From the NCBI RefSeq assembly GCF_000767615.3, contig NZ_CP009553.3, positions 1,798,001 through 1,862,000 of the forward strand: a DNA stretch of 64,000 nucleotides. Direction: 5' to 3'. This document shows, piece by piece, positions 48,104 to 56,457 of this stretch. Each line of letters begins with the position of its first letter. Within the stretch, counting starts at the first letter, position 1. This DNA comes from Pandoraea pnomenusa (GTDB lineage: Bacteria > Pseudomonadota > Gammaproteobacteria > Burkholderiales > Burkholderiaceae). Below the pieces are notes generated by a model that searched no databases, was not told the DNA's origin, and saw only the letters and a program-made list of their open reading frames with translations. The position numbers were made by a program, and so were the translations under genes.

Positions 48104-48856
48104 ATGCCGATCAACTATCTACGTGGTTTCACACATCCGGCACGAACCGACGCGGCCAATCGGCGTCTCGGCCGGTGGCTGGCGTTTGTCGCCGGGGCGG
48201 CCAATGCCGGCGGTTTTCTGGCGATGGGACAGTACACGTCCCATATGTCGGGCGTCGTGGCGTCGCTTTCCGATAATCTGGCACTTGGCCAGATTGTCCT
48301 GGTCCTCACCGGACTCAGCGCGCTCCTGGCGTTTCTCACGGGGGCGGCCACCTCGGCGGTACTCATCAACTGGGGCCGCCGCCATCACACCAACAGCGAG
48401 TACGCTGCGCCGCTGATGCTCGAGGCCATGCTGCTGCTGTGTTTCGGCTTCGTCGGGGCGAATCTGGCGCACCACCATTGGCTGTTCGCGCCCGGAACCG
48501 TAGCGCTGCTCTGCTTCGTCATGGGCTTGCAAAATGCAATCATCACCAAGATTTCGAAAGCGGAGATTCGCACGACCCACGTCACGGGTCTGGTGACGGA
48601 CATTGGCATCGAGCTCGGAAAGCTGCTTTACTGGAATCGCTCGCAAGCCTCCCCGGACCGCAAGCATGTGAGCGCCAACCAGGCGAAGCTACACCTGCTG
48701 TCGTCCTTGCTGGGCATGTTCTTTATCGGTGGCCTCGCCGGTGCGCTCGGCTTCAAACATCTCGGTTTCGTCTCGTCGGTCCCGCTGGCCATCGCGCTCG
48801 TCGTGCTGGCCATCGTGCCGCTGCTGGACGATTTCTCCCATCGGGCGCACCCGTGA
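48104..48856 (+). CDS. YoaK/DUF1275 family membrane protein
   Basis: The 250-residue protein has six or so hydrophobic segments (WLAFVAGAANAGGFLAMGQY, IVLVLTGLSALLAFLTGAAT, LMLEAMLLLCFGFVGANLAH, GTVALLCFVMGLQNAIITKI, LLSSLLGMFFIGGLAGALGF, LAIALVVLAIVPLL). The DUF1275 wording GGFLAMGQYTSHMSG and THVTGLVTDIGIELGK is clear. The function of this family is unknown. The ATG at 48104 was preferred to one six codons upstream. It is the first gene of normal GC content after the IS cluster, so the island edge lies near 47.9-48.1 kb; 47937-48103 shows no gene. Confidence 0.88.
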   Translation: MPINYLRGFTHPARTDAANRRLGRWLAFVAGAANAGGFLAMGQYTSHMSGVVASLSDNLALGQIVLVLTGLSALLAFLTGAATSAVLINWGRRHHTNSEYAAPLMLEAMLLLCFGFVGANLAHHHWLFAPGTVALLCFVMGLQNAIITKISKAEIRTTHVTGLVTDIGIELGKLLYWNRSQASPDRKHVSANQAKLHLLSSLLGMFFIGGLAGALGFKHLGFVSSVPLAIALVVLAIVPLLDDFSHRAHP

Positions 48857-48934
48857 TTCGGCAGGCGACAGGGCGCGAGCACGGACGAGGTTGTTGACAC
48901 ACACATGCCAGGCCCACATGCCAAGCCCGCATGA

Positions 48935-49336
48935 TCATGCCGGCGGGCACGGCGGCAAGCACAACGGTCCGTCGCGTTTGCCGGCACCCGCGCAACCCGT
49001 CGCGCCGCGCCCGGATCGCGCACTTCCACGGGGACCGAACGCCCGACTGACCAGCCGAACTCGACCCAGAACGGCAGCATGCCGAGTCGCCTGAGGCACG
49101 CGTGATACACCGCGAGCGCGACCGACAGACCATATGGCGTGCAACGTTTGCTGGGCAGTCATGTACGGCTGCCAGACGTGCCGCGTCGGACGCTCCACTC
49201 CCGCGAACATCAGCAGATTCTGGTGGCGCAGCATGCGCCCAAACGCCTCGACATCGTCAAGCGAGACGATAAGCGTCGTTTCCGGATTCACGCTGTCGAC
49301 GATCACCTGCGCGTCATCGAGCGTCGTGAGCGTCAT
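48935..49336 (-). CDS. unknown protein coupled to rhodanese gene, probably frameshifted
   Basis: The ATG overlaps the rhodanese stop (atga). The first ~70 residues read as a sensible protein (TLTTLDDAQVIVDSVNPETT, VEAFGRMLRHQNLLMFAGVE, VWQPYMTAQQTLHAIW). After that this frame becomes low-complexity Arg/Gly-rich, whereas the neighbouring frame continues plausibly (SVALAVYHACLRRLGMLPFW, VEFGWSVGRSVPVEVRDPG). I infer a possible single-base frameshift near 49105-49125. No family recognised. The true 3' end is uncertain. Confidence 0.5.
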   Translation of the reverse strand: MTLTTLDDAQVIVDSVNPETTLIVSLDDVEAFGRMLRHQNLLMFAGVERPTRHVWQPYMTAQQTLHAIWSVGRARGVSRVPQATRHAAVLGRVRLVSRAFGPRGSARSGRGATGCAGAGKRDGPLCLPPCPPA

Positions 49337-49779
49337 CGAGCGTCCTGTGCGCCAGCAGTCCGAAAGCTGGCCGAGGTCGACAGTTCGAACCCCTCGTCGA
49401 TCCAGCCGGTGATGCCGCCGATCATGATCTTCACTGGTCGGCCGAGCTGGGCAAGTCGGATCGCGCCTCGCGTGGCACCGTTGCAGTGGGGCCCCGCGCA
49501 GTAAGTGACAAACAAGGTGTCGGCCGGAAAATCGGCTAGTTTCGACGCAACGAGCTTTCCGTGGGGGAGGTTAACGGCACCCGGCACGTGCCCTCGGGCG
49601 AACAGCGCCGGGCTTCGAACGTCGAGCAGGACGAATCCGGGGGCGCCACTGGCTAGCGCGCTGGAAACATCCCAGCAGTCGGTTTCGAATTGCAAGGACG
49701 TCTGGAAATGATCGAGCGCGCGGGCGCTGTCGGCGGCGGGGACTGCGGTGACGGCGTTGGTCACGTGGCTTGTAGACAT
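49333..49779 (-). CDS. rhodanese-like sulfurtransferase
   Basis: The 148-residue protein is a single rhodanese domain with the CH2A-like FVLLDVRSPALFARGHVPGAVNLPHGKL, and an active-site loop TYCAGPHCNGATRGA whose first Cys is the expected persulfide carrier. It probably transfers sulfane sulfur in the cytosol; the acceptor is unknown. It is divergent from an FtrA-like regulator (118-bp gap), a pairing seen repeatedly in proteobacteria, so that regulator probably controls it. Confidence 0.88.
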   Translation of the reverse strand: MSTSHVTNAVTAVPAADSARALDHFQTSLQFETDCWDVSSALASGAPGFVLLDVRSPALFARGHVPGAVNLPHGKLVASKLADFPADTLFVTYCAGPHCNGATRGAIRLAQLGRPVKIMIGGITGWIDEGFELSTSASFRTAGAQDAR

Positions 49780-49897
49780 GGTCGAATTTCCCGTGGTGAG
49801 GGTGATGGGAGAGAACGCGATCCTTCAGTGCCCATTCTGTGCCCGCGCGGCGCACGGGGTAAGTGGCGTAATCGACAACATCCGGTAACATTACGCC

Positions 49898-50875
49898 ATG
49901 AACCCACATTTCGTTGTCGCGCTGGCGTACGACCGGCTCTGTACCTTCGAATTCGGCTGCGTGACCGAGTTGTTCGCGCTGGAGCGCCCGGAGCTCGGCG
50001 TCGAGTGGTATCGCTTCGCTGTCTGCGCGGCCGAACCCGGTCCACTGCGCGCGGCCGGGGCAATCACGATCGGCGCGCCCTACAAGCTTGGGTTGCTCGA
50101 TCGGGCGGATACGATCGTCGTGCCAGGGTGGCGCGATCCGGACGAAGTCCCGCCCGAGCCACTGCTCAGGAAGATTCGTGCCGCGTATCGGCGCGGCGCC
50201 CGGCTTTGCACCATCTGTTCCGGGGTATTCGTGCTGGCGGCCGCGGGGGTGCTCGACGGCAAGACCGTCACCACCCATTGGCGCTATGCGGAAAAGTTGC
50301 AGCGGCGCTACCCGAATGTGCGTGTGCAGCCGGATGCGCTGTATGTGGATGAAGGACAGATCGTCACGTCGGCGGGATCGGCGGCGGGACTCGACATGCT
50401 GATCCATTTGGTGCGGCGCGACTACGGCAGCCCCGTGGCAAACCGGGTAGCGCAGCGGCTGGTGCTGCCGCCGCATCGTGAAGGTGGACAGGCGCAGTTC
50501 GTCCCCCGGCCAATGCCGCCGGACGGAAGCAGCCGGCTGGCCAGGCTGATGGACTGGGTGCGCGAGCATCCTGCCTTGCCCCACACGCTGCAATCGCTCG
50601 CCGAACGGGCCGCGATGAGTCCGCGCACGTTGCAGCGCCAGTTTCAGGACGCGACAGGCATGGCGCCGTACGAGTGGCTCGTGCGCGAGCGCGTGAGCGT
50701 GGCGCGCGAGATGCTGGAAGCGGAAACGCCCCCGACGATCGCGCGTATCGCCGAGCTGGCGGGGTTCGGTTCGGAGGAATCGCTGCGCCGGCACTTTCGG
50801 CGTCTGGTCCTGACCAGTCCGGCGGCATATCGGGAAAAGTTCGGTCATGGTGCCGGGGGGGCGGCCAACCGGTAA
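49898..50875 (+). CDS. GlxA/FtrA-type AraC transcriptional regulator
   Basis: The 325-residue protein joins an N-terminal DJ-1/PfpI-like amidotransferase-fold domain (residues 1-190; LCTIIC-type elbow seen as LCTICSGVFVLAAAG, TTHWRYAEKLQRRYP) to a C-terminal AraC domain with two HTH motifs (LQSLAERAAMSPRTLQRQFQ and IARIAELAGFGSEESLRRHF). FtrA-type regulators commonly lie beside rhodanese genes, as here. The sensing domain is likely non-enzymatic. Confidence 0.9.
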   Translation: MNPHFVVALAYDRLCTFEFGCVTELFALERPELGVEWYRFAVCAAEPGPLRAAGAITIGAPYKLGLLDRADTIVVPGWRDPDEVPPEPLLRKIRAAYRRGARLCTICSGVFVLAAAGVLDGKTVTTHWRYAEKLQRRYPNVRVQPDALYVDEGQIVTSAGSAAGLDMLIHLVRRDYGSPVANRVAQRLVLPPHREGGQAQFVPRPMPPDGSSRLARLMDWVREHPALPHTLQSLAERAAMSPRTLQRQFQDATGMAPYEWLVRERVSVAREMLEAETPPTIARIAELAGFGSEESLRRHFRRLVLTSPAAYREKFGHGAGGAANR

Positions 50876-50936
50876 AATGGCGGCGCAATGGCACGACGAT
50901 GTCATTCTTACCCAGGATCCCCGGAGGGCCTCATCA

Positions 50937-51086
50937 ATGCGCAAACTCGCTTTTCTGCTTCTTGCCAGCACGGTGCTGCTGGCCAGCTGTGCCGTATATC
51001 TTCCCGACGATGGTCCGCATGGCGGTCGCGGCGGTCCCGGCAATGGTTTCTGCCCGCCGGGCCAGGCAAAGAAGGGGAACTGCTGA
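50937..51086 (+). CDS. very small lipoprotein
   Basis: The 49-residue product has a lipoprotein signal (MRKLAFLLLASTVLLASC, lipobox LLAS-C at about residue 18) and a short mature part rich in Gly and Pro with two Cys (GFCPPGQAKKGNC). A ccggaggg Shine-Dalgarno precedes the ATG. The mature part is only ~32 residues; role unknown. The frame is open further upstream inside the regulator gene but the ATG at 50937 is clearly right. Confidence 0.75.
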   Translation: MRKLAFLLLASTVLLASCAVYLPDDGPHGGRGGPGNGFCPPGQAKKGNC

Positions 51087-51192
51087 CGCGAAACGCGGCG
51101 CGCATGCCATTGCCGCAGCCCGCGGCCTGGGCATGACCGGCGCCGTCATTCATTGCGTCGACGCGCCTGCCGAACGCGGCATCGCTGACGGC

Positions 51193-51828
51193 TCAGCCGC
51201 CCTGACTTCCCGGCACCATCCGCGCCATGATCTGCTCGCGCACACGAATCAAGTGTTCGCGCATTGCCGTTTCGGCCAGGTCCGGCGCCCGATCGCGAAT
51301 CGCGTCGGCGATCGCCTGATGCTCGATGTCGCGCTGACGGATACGCTCGGGGCAGTGCGGCATGGGTTGTTGCACGTGCAGGCGAACGTCCGACCCGACC
51401 CGTCGGACGATCTGATAGATGTCCGCCGCCAGCGCATTGCCCGAGGCCGCTGCGACCGCGCGGTGAAATGCCAGATCGGTGGAGCCGCGGTCGGCCCCCG
51501 GTGGCGTGGACGCCGCACGCTCGATTCGCGCGATCTCGACCGGGGTCGCGCGTACCGCCGCCAGACGCGCGAGGAACGGCTCGAGCGCCAGCCGCAGTTC
51601 TATCACTTCGAGCACATTCGTGCGCCCGGCCAGTATTTCGCCGCTGCGCTTCGACTGACCCTCACCGCGCCCCCGCGGTGACTCCAGTTCGCCTTCCTCG
51701 CGCAACACCTTCAGTGCATTGCGCAACTGATGACGCTTCACGCCCAGTTCGTCGGCCAACTGCCGCTCCGCCGGCAAGGCGTCGCCGTTGGCGAGGCGGC
51801 TTCGCAGACTTTCAACCAAATCGACCAT
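51193..51828 (-). CDS. FadR-type (FCD) GntR transcriptional regulator
   Basis: The 211-residue protein has an N-terminal winged helix (LPAERQLADELGVKRHQLRN, LKVLREEGELESPRGRGEG) and a C-terminal FCD ligand domain (VIELRLALEPFLARLAAVRA, DLAFHRAVAAASGNALAADI, EHQAIADAIRDRAPDLAETA) with metal/ligand residues D and H. The ATG at 51828 follows ggag by 9 bp; the longer frame begins with GTG inside an operator-like repeat and is rejected. It is divergent from the catabolic operon, which it most likely represses until an inducer acid binds. Confidence 0.9.
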   Translation of the reverse strand: MVDLVESLRSRLANGDALPAERQLADELGVKRHQLRNALKVLREEGELESPRGRGEGQSKRSGEILAGRTNVLEVIELRLALEPFLARLAAVRATPVEIARIERAASTPPGADRGSTDLAFHRAVAAASGNALAADIYQIVRRVGSDVRLHVQQPMPHCPERIRQRDIEHQAIADAIRDRAPDLAETAMREHLIRVREQIMARMVPGSQGG

Positions 51829-51845
51829 AGCTATTTTCTCCACTA

Positions 51846-51864
51846 CAACCAGTGGGTTTGGTTG
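51846..51864. promoter_or_regulatory. operator-like inverted repeat upstream of the GntR gene
   Basis: CAACCA and TGGTTG are separated by 7 bp, ending 18 bp before the GntR ATG. Half-sites are the same as in the two palindromes nearer the cupin gene, suggesting autoregulation. Confidence 0.55.
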
Positions 51865-52001
51865 CACGCCAAAAATTCTACCGAGGCAGCATGATAGCGG
51901 AATTCACAACCATCGGCTAACACGGCGAGGTCTTGTTTTTTAGTAATTCACGTGAATTATTCGGTGTCGATGTGCGAATCTCGAGATTGCGCCAAGACTG
52001 T

Positions 52002-52016
52002 TTTGGTTCAACCAAA
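52002..52016. promoter_or_regulatory. palindrome TTTGGTT-C-AACCAAA, GntR operator candidate
   Basis: A perfect 15-bp palindrome centred at 52009, in the AT-rich 51868-52137 gap between the GntR gene and the divergent cupin gene. It is followed by further AACCA words at 52021-52050. Confidence 0.65.
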
Positions 52017-52044
52017 CTAACAACCAAATAATATCAACCATAAT

Positions 52045-52064
52045 AACCAAATACATTTTTGGTT
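52045..52064. promoter_or_regulatory. operator palindrome overlapping the -35 of the cupin promoter
   Basis: AACCAAA and TTTGGTT flank 6 bp. The right arm overlaps the first bases of a consensus -35 (ttgaca, 52063-52068), so a bound repressor would block polymerase. Confidence 0.65.
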
Positions 52065-52091
52065 GACACAAAAAATTTGTATTGATCTAAT
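52063..52091 (+). promoter_or_regulatory. sigma-70 promoter of the catabolic operon
   Basis: A perfect -35 TTGACA (52063-52068) and a -10 TCTAAT (52086-52091) are separated by 17 bp, 47 bp before the cupin start. This is the clearest vegetative promoter in the right-hand region. Confidence 0.75.
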
Positions 52092-52137
52092 CGTTTGCAT
52101 CGGCAGTCAGTGAAACCCCACCCGGAGGTAGCACAGC

Positions 52138-53277
52138 ATGATGCAAGCCACGCAGCAAGCCGCTGGTCGCGCGAGCGAGCAGGAGATGCGGCAGATGTAC
52201 GAGGAAATCGGCAACGCGCACCTGTTTCCGTTCTGGGCGCGTAGCGCCGACGTCGAACACGATGAAATCCGGCAACTGATGCAAGGCCAGCGCGCCGTGC
52301 CGTATCTGTGGCGCTATCGGGAGGTGCTCGAGCCATTGCTGCAGCGCTCGGCGCGCCTGATTTCCACGGCGGACTCCGACCGGCGCTCGCTGATTTTGAC
52401 TAATCCCGGACTCAAGCCCCGACGCGCGACGGTGACCACGCTGTACACCGCCTACCGCCTGAACGATCCGAACGAGATCATGCCGCCGCACCGGCACACC
52501 GCGAGCGCCATTCGCCTCGGTTTGACAGGTGCCCAGAACTTTACGGGCGTCGAAGGCGAGGACGTGGTGTTCGGCCCGGGCGACATGGTGCTCACGCCGC
52601 GCGACACGTGGCACAACCACGGCAATGTGGGCAGCGAACCGGCCATCAACCTGTCGGTGCTCGATTACCCGCTCGTCGAAACGCTCAACGCGCTGTCGTT
52701 CGATCACGATTACAGCGAGGGCGGAGCGGTCATGCGCAAGCAGTCGGCGCGCTTTCCCGCCGATTACTCCGCCATTACCTACGGTGCGGGCGGGTTGATG
52801 CCGCGCTTCGTCGACCATCGACGCGGCGCAAACGGTTCCTCGCCGATGTTCATCTACCGCTACGAAGCCGTGCGCGAATTGCTGGAGAAGCATCGCGAGT
52901 GGGCCGAGAACCCCTACGAAGGATTGCGCATCGAGTACGTCGATCCGCTTCGCGGCGGCCCGGTCTACAAGACGATGACCTTCTTCATGCAGATGCTGCG
53001 TCCGGGCGAGCGCACCTTGCCCATGAAGCAGACGGCCAGCCTGCTCGTGTCGCCGCTGGAGGGGGCCGTGCGTGCAACGCTCGATGGCGAGGCGTTCGAG
53101 ACGCATCAGTTCGACACGCTCGCCGTGCCGGGCGGCACGTGGGCCGAATACGAGAACACGAGCGCCACGCAACCGGCCATCGTGTTCATTGCGAGCGACG
53201 AGCCCGCATTGCGTGCGTTCGGCCTGCTCCAGCGCTGGGGCAAGACCGCCGGCGGCGACATCATGCTGCTCGACTGA
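52138..53277 (+). CDS. gentisate 1,2-dioxygenase-like bicupin
   Basis: The 379-residue protein resembles gentisate and 1-hydroxy-2-naphthoate dioxygenases, which cleave hydroxylated aromatic rings between carboxyl- and hydroxyl-bearing carbons. The first cupin has the iron ligand set: PPHRHTASAIR (His ~118, ~120) and DTWHNHGN (His ~159, ~161), with GPGDMVLTP between. The C-terminal cupin (LPMKQTASLLVSPLEG, FDTLAVPGGTW) lacks the histidines, as usual. An ggaggt Shine-Dalgarno precedes the ATG. It starts the operon; the exact substrate cannot be told from sequence. Confidence 0.85.
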   Translation: MMQATQQAAGRASEQEMRQMYEEIGNAHLFPFWARSADVEHDEIRQLMQGQRAVPYLWRYREVLEPLLQRSARLISTADSDRRSLILTNPGLKPRRATVTTLYTAYRLNDPNEIMPPHRHTASAIRLGLTGAQNFTGVEGEDVVFGPGDMVLTPRDTWHNHGNVGSEPAINLSVLDYPLVETLNALSFDHDYSEGGAVMRKQSARFPADYSAITYGAGGLMPRFVDHRRGANGSSPMFIYRYEAVRELLEKHREWAENPYEGLRIEYVDPLRGGPVYKTMTFFMQMLRPGERTLPMKQTASLLVSPLEGAVRATLDGEAFETHQFDTLAVPGGTWAEYENTSATQPAIVFIASDEPALRAFGLLQRWGKTAGGDIMLLD

Positions 53278-53288
53278 GGGGAGTCGCC

Positions 53289-54418
53289 ATGGCCAAGGCG
53301 TGGAACACGCGGCGGGTGAGTCACATCGACTGCCCTGGCGGCGGGCAGGTGTGGATCGACCGGAACATCCTGTACGTCTCGCACATGCGCCCCCCGCCGG
53401 AACGTCGATCTACGACGTGTCGGATCCGAAGCATCCGCGGCTGCTTGCCACGCTCGAAGTGCCGATGGGCTGGCATTCGCACAAGGTTCGCGTGCAGGAC
53501 GGCGTGATGCTCGTGAACTACGAGAAGTTTCGCGAAGGTGCGCCCGAATTCGGTGGCGGGCTGGGTATTTTCGATGTCACGCGCCCGTCGGAGCCGCGTC
53601 CGATCTCGCGTTGGTACTCCGGCGGCGAAGCCGGCGGCGTGCACCGGTATGACTTCGACGGTCGCTACGCGTATATCTCGCCGACCGCCGAGGGCTTCGT
53701 GGGCAACATCGTCAAGATCCTCGATCTGGCTCGTCCCGAGCAGCCCGAGGAGGTCGGCCGCTGGTGGATCCCCGGGCAGAACGTCGGCGCCGGCGAAGCC
53801 TATCCGTGGGACGACTACGTGCGTCCTCGCTGCCATCACCCGCTGCGCATGGGCGATCGTCTCTACGTGTCGTACTGGCACCATGGTTTCTTCATCCTGG
53901 ACATCTCCGACATGTCGGCGCCGAAGCTCGTCTCGGGCCTGAACAGCAGTCCCGCGCATCCGCACCCGACGCATACCGCCTTGCCGATCCCGGGCATGGT
54001 CAAGGGACGCCGGGTCATGGTGGTGGCCGACGAGGACGTGGCAAAACTGCGGCCGTCACCGCCGTCGTTCGCCTGGATCTACGACATTACCGACGAGCGC
54101 CAGCCGATGCCGATCTCGACGTTTCAGGTCGAGGGCGTCGACCCCGATGGCATGCCTCGCGAGCCAATGTCGGGCTGCCACCAGCCCTCCGAACGTTTCG
54201 TGGGGACGACGCTGCCGTTCGCGTGGTTCGCCAGGGGCATGCGGCTGGTCGACATCGCCGATCCGTTCGCCCCGAAGGAGATCGCGTACTACGAACCGGA
54301 TCCGCCCGCCGGCTGCGAGCGCGCCTCGTCCAACGACGTGACGATCGACGATCGCGGTCTGGTGTACCTGCTCGACCGGCAGCAGGGCATCGACATCATC
54401 GAGTGCTTCCCGGGATGA
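53289..54418 (+). pseudogene. LVIVD-repeat protein with a one-base frameshift
   Basis: Translation from the ATG at 53289 gives RVSHIDCPGGGQVWIDRNIL and YVSHMRPPP, then loses sense. The adjacent frame continues as GTSIYDVSDPKHPRLLATLE, VPMGWHSHKVRVQDGVMLVN and further beta-propeller repeats (LGIFDVTRPSEPRPISRW, GFFILDISDMSAPKLVSGL, MRLVDIADPFAPKEIAYYEP) to 54418. Adding one C to the six-C run at 53390-53395 restores a ~376-codon gene. This is either a true frameshift or a sequencing error. LVIVD-repeat proteins are often secreted or periplasmic; no signal peptide is seen and the role is unknown. Confidence 0.8.
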
Positions 54419-54452
54419 CGCTTCGCCCCGGACAACGACAACGAGGACGGCA

Positions 54453-54824
54453 ATGACGATTTCGGTACATGGCAAGCGCAACCCGAACCTTCCGTTTCAC
54501 CCGGCCGTGCGGGCCGGCGACTACGTGTTCGTGTCGGGCCAGGTAGCCAAGGACGAGGACGGCGGCATGATCAGCGGCACGATCGAGGAAGAGACGCGCG
54601 CCACGATTCTCGCCGTGCAACGGGCGCTGCGCGCGGCCGGATGCGATCTGGCCGATGTGGTCAAGGCCACCGTCTACCTGGAGGATGCGCGCGACTTCGG
54701 CCGCTACAACGGCGTGTTCAAGGAGTTCTTCCCGGACGGACGTCTCGCGCGCACCACGGTCGAGGCGCGCGCCGTGATCACCACGCGAATCGAGATCGAA
54801 TGCATCGCCTACCGGCCGCTGTGA
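54453..54824 (+). CDS. RidA (YjgF/YER057c/UK114) family protein
   Basis: The 123-residue protein has the family pattern HPAVRAGDYVFVSGQVAKDE, QRALRAAGCDLADVVKATVY and the C-terminal VEARAVITTRIEIECIAY; the imine-binding Arg of RidA may correspond to the R in VEARAV. RidA-type enzymes hydrolyse reactive enamines/imines, and catabolic-cluster paralogues can hydrolyse ring-cleavage intermediates. It follows the LVIVD gene by 34 bp in the same operon. Confidence 0.88.
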   Translation: MTISVHGKRNPNLPFHPAVRAGDYVFVSGQVAKDEDGGMISGTIEEETRATILAVQRALRAAGCDLADVVKATVYLEDARDFGRYNGVFKEFFPDGRLARTTVEARAVITTRIEIECIAYRPL

Positions 54825-54875
54825 GCCACGCCGGCCCGTCGCGACACCCACCGAACATCACCTGAGGACACCGAC

Positions 54876-55472
54876 ATGATCAAGCTTTACGGACGCGCCA
54901 CTTCGGGCAACGTGCAAAAAGTCATTTTCCTGCTCGAAGAACTGGGGCAACCCTACGAACGGCTCGACTACGGTCGCCAGTTCGGCAACACCGGCACCCC
55001 CGAATATCTTGCCATGAACCCCACCAACAAGGTACCGACGCTGGCCGATGGCGAGCTCGTGATTTGGGAGTCGAACACGATCCTGCGCTACCTCGCGAGC
55101 CGGCAGGCGTCGTCGCTGTATCCCGCCGATCCGGCGCAACGCACTTTTGTCGAGCGATGGATGGACTGGACGCTCGCGTCGCTCAACCCCGTTTATCTCG
55201 CCGGCTTCAAGGACGCGAAGAAGCCGAGGGAGGCGCAAGCGGCCGATACGGGACCGAACCTCGCCGCCGAGCTGACGATCCTCGACAAGCACCTGCGCGA
55301 GGTGCCGTGGTGTGCCGGACAGGCGATCAGTCTTGCCGACATCGCACTGGCGCCGCTGGTCAGGCGCTGCGTGAACTTCCCGTTCGATTTGCCGGCGCTG
55401 CCCGGCATCGCGGCATGGCTCGGGCGTATCGAAGCGCGCCCCGCGTTCGCGAAGGCGACCAGCGCCGGCTGA
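54876..55472 (+). CDS. glutathione S-transferase family protein
   Basis: The 198-residue protein has an N-terminal thioredoxin-like GSH domain (MIKLYGRATSGNVQKVIFLL; cis-Pro loop NKVPTLADGELVIWESNTIL) and an alpha-helical C-terminal domain (GQAISLADIALAPLVRRCV, N-capping box SLADI). In a ring-cleavage operon it could act as a maleylpyruvate-isomerase-like or detoxifying transferase, but the SSxxxRVR motif of zeta-class isomerases is absent, so the role is open. Confidence 0.88.
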   Translation: MIKLYGRATSGNVQKVIFLLEELGQPYERLDYGRQFGNTGTPEYLAMNPTNKVPTLADGELVIWESNTILRYLASRQASSLYPADPAQRTFVERWMDWTLASLNPVYLAGFKDAKKPREAQAADTGPNLAAELTILDKHLREVPWCAGQAISLADIALAPLVRRCVNFPFDLPALPGIAAWLGRIEARPAFAKATSAG

Positions 55473-55584
55473 CGCGCGACTGCGCGAGGTCGTCGATGCA
55501 CGATGGCGTTCGCGCCGCATGCCGCGCCGAGCGCGGCGTGAAGCGCGGACCATGATTCCGGAATCGCAAGACTGGAGTGTCCCC

Positions 55585-56457
55585 ATGACAAGTCCCGATC
55601 GGCCCGACGGGGTGACGACGGTGCGCACGACAGCACCGGCGCATACACAAGCGCCCGTCCCGTCGCCGCAGCCCTACATCAGCGTGAGCGGACTTTGCGT
55701 CGACTTCGAGACGCAAGGGCGTGTGACCCGCGTGCTCAATGACATCCACCTGTCGGTCGAGCGTGGCGGCTTCACGTCGCTCGTCGGGCCCTCAGGGTGC
55801 GGCAAGAGCACGCTGCTGAAGGTGCTCGCGGGGTTGCAGGCGCCCACGCTGGGGCGCGTGAGCGTGGGGGGCATGACGCCGGCCGAGGCGGTGCGACAGC
55901 GCCGCATCGGCCTGGTGTTCCAGGAGGCGGCGCTCATGCCGTGGAAGAGCGCCTTCGACAACGTGTGCCTGCTGATGGAGATCGTTGGCACGTTTGGCGA
56001 CAAGGAAGCGATTCGCGCCCGCGCGCTCGAACTGCTCAACATCGTGGGACTCGGGCACGCCGTGGATCGCAAGCCGTCGCAGTTGTCGGGCGGCATGCGC
56101 CAGCGCGTGGCCATCGCGCGCGCCCTGGCGCTCGATCCGGAGGTACTGATGATGGATGAGCCGTTCGGTGCGCTCGACGCCATCACCCGCGAAGAGATGA
56201 GTGACTTCCTGCTCGATCTCTGGCAACGGACCGGCAAGACGATCGTGTTCGTGACGCACTCCATCGACGAAGCGGTGTTCCTGTCGCGCGACGTCACCGT
56301 CATGGCGACGGGGCCGGCCCGCATTCTGGAGTGCCTGACCGTGCCGCTGGCCTACCCGCGCAACGAGGACAGCTATGCGACGCAGGCGTTCGCGCAGACG
56401 GCGTCGCATCTGCGCAAGCGATTGAAGGAAGGCCATCGGGCCGGGAGGGCGTCATGA
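55585..56457 (+). CDS. ABC importer ATPase, nitrate/sulfonate/taurine (SsuB/TauB) type
   Basis: The 290-residue ATPase has Walker [10 protein letters not shown], the Q-loop FQEAALMPWKSAFDNV typical of the SsuB/TauB group, signature LSGGMRQRVAIARAL, Walker B LMMDEPFGALD and H-loop VTHSIDEA. The ATG at 55585 follows a ggag; other in-frame ATGs exist at 55519 and 55552. It energises the permease whose ATG overlaps its stop (atga). The Arg/Ala-rich stretch 55473-55584 shows no separate gene. Confidence 0.92.
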   Translation: MTSPDRPDGVTTVRTTAPAHTQAPVPSPQPYISVSGLCVDFETQGRVTRVLNDIHLSVERGGFTSLVGPSGCGKSTLLKVLAGLQAPTLGRVSVGGMTPAEAVRQRRIGLVFQEAALMPWKSAFDNVCLLMEIVGTFGDKEAIRARALELLNIVGLGHAVDRKPSQLSGGMRQRVAIARALALDPEVLMMDEPFGALDAITREEMSDFLLDLWQRTGKTIVFVTHSIDEAVFLSRDVTVMATGPARILECLTVPLAYPRNEDSYATQAFAQTASHLRKRLKEGHRAGRAS

